Shown one piece after another: positions 63,881 to 64,000 of a stretch of DNA of 64,000 nucleotides (positions are counted from its first letter, which is position 1; every line of letters begins with the position of its first letter). Origin of the DNA: Mucilaginibacter rubeus (GTDB lineage Bacteria; Bacteroidota; Bacteroidia; Sphingobacteriales; Sphingobacteriaceae); the NCBI RefSeq assembly GCF_014643835.1, contig NZ_BMKD01000004.1:588560-652559 (forward strand). The letters run 5' to 3'. A model generated the notes under the pieces. That model was not told the origin of the DNA, made no database searches, and worked only from the letters and a program-made list of their open reading frames with translations. The position numbers and the translations under genes were made by a program.

Positions 63881-64000
63881 TGTCCTGAAATAGGTTTACA
63901 CATCAGTAAACAAAAATGGAAAGATATTCAAAAGTGTATGGGGGTAAATGGCAGAGCCAGTACAGTGAGGAGTTTAAGCGAAAAATTTGCCAGGAATATT
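63881..64000 (+). mobile_element. Left end of an IS element (IS3-like), cut by window edge
   Basis: TGTCCTGAAATAGGTTTACA at 63881 looks like a terminal inverted repeat, closely followed by a transposase-type reading frame. A small palindrome GTTTAC...GTAAAC (63894-63911) lies between the end and the start codon. The other end is not in the window, so the family is provisional. Confidence 0.65.
63916..64000 (+). CDS. Transposase OrfA-like protein, partial
   Basis: The first 28 codons of a frame begin MERYSKVYGGKWQSQYSEEF and continue with a basic helix. The YSEEFKRKICQEY pattern is the start of an IS3-type helix-turn-helix transposase subunit. It extends past the window edge. Confidence 0.7.
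   Translation, partial: MERYSKVYGGKWQSQYSEEFKRKICQEY

Noticed and set aside
1-64000. tRNA, rRNA or riboswitch genes
   Set aside because: No cloverleaf, T-loop consensus or known riboswitch core was found by reading both strands; a covariance-model search would be needed to be certain.

Overview
The window looks like a chromosomal segment of a Bacteroidota bacterium, most probably family Sphingobacteriaceae (Mucilaginibacter-like). This is inferred from a complete SprA (type IX secretion / gliding) gene next to ruvA, from families largely confined to this phylum (DUF4292, DUF4834, DUF6427, DUF2480, DUF3108/3109, YfhO-type giant membrane proteins), and from promoters of the phylum's type (TAnnTTTG at -7, TTTG at -33). 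No rRNA, tRNA, CRISPR or phage genes were seen. Most of the window is ordinary housekeeping chromosome. The unusual content is in the intergenic DNA.

Layout. 1-4.4 kb (minus strand): an unknown protein cut by the left edge, lptE, a sigma-54 activator, a broken four-helix-bundle gene and miaB. 4.5-7.5 kb: a secreted-repeat lipoprotein and a divergent AsmA-like protein. 7.5-8.1 kb: a gene-free block of duplications and palindromes. 8.1-18.3 kb (minus): sprA, ruvA and a malic enzyme-phosphotransacetylase fusion. 18.5-31.3 kb: a DUF1801 protein, a gene-free palindrome block, a MltD-like transglycosylase, gatA, two TatA-type genes, and an envelope run (EnvC-like factor, DUF4292 lipoprotein, TPR protein, dut, polysaccharide flippase, acylphosphatase), then yceI and an amidohydrolase. 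31.4-33.2 kb (plus): rlmN and comF. 33.4-39 kb (minus): a hybrid histidine kinase 3 nt behind glyA, then scpA. 39.2-41.1 kb (plus): dxs. 41.2-57.3 kb (minus): a Wzi/RemB-like barrel, gmd, DUF3109, DUF3108, DUF2480, PpiD, lptC, an outer-membrane barrel, coaX, purQ, a DUF6427 protein, an MJ1255-type glycosyltransferase, an LpxH-like phosphatase, DinB, a YjjG-type phosphatase and upp. 57.4-64 kb (plus): a GNAT-MarR operon, uvrB, DUF4834, a small membrane protein, a YfhO protein, and the left end of an IS element.

Common themes are envelope biogenesis (LptC, LptE, PpiD, EnvC-like, MltD-like, flippase, Gmd, Wzi-like, LpxH-like, SprA, Tat) and tRNA/rRNA modification or translation (MiaB, RlmN, GatA).

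The most interesting signal is a set of at least nine intergenic tracts built from degenerate tandem units of about seven bases. Each locus has its own unit word. They are often arranged as inverted arms, and they lie tight against neighbouring stop or start codons. One pair brackets a four-helix-bundle (S23/bAvd-type) pseudogene, one arm supplies the stop codon of scpA, and one tract lies inside a signal-peptide coding region. A second, separate repeat family (GC-rich palindromes) occurs between ruvA and maeB and again as an in-frame insertion of about 33 codons inside miaB.
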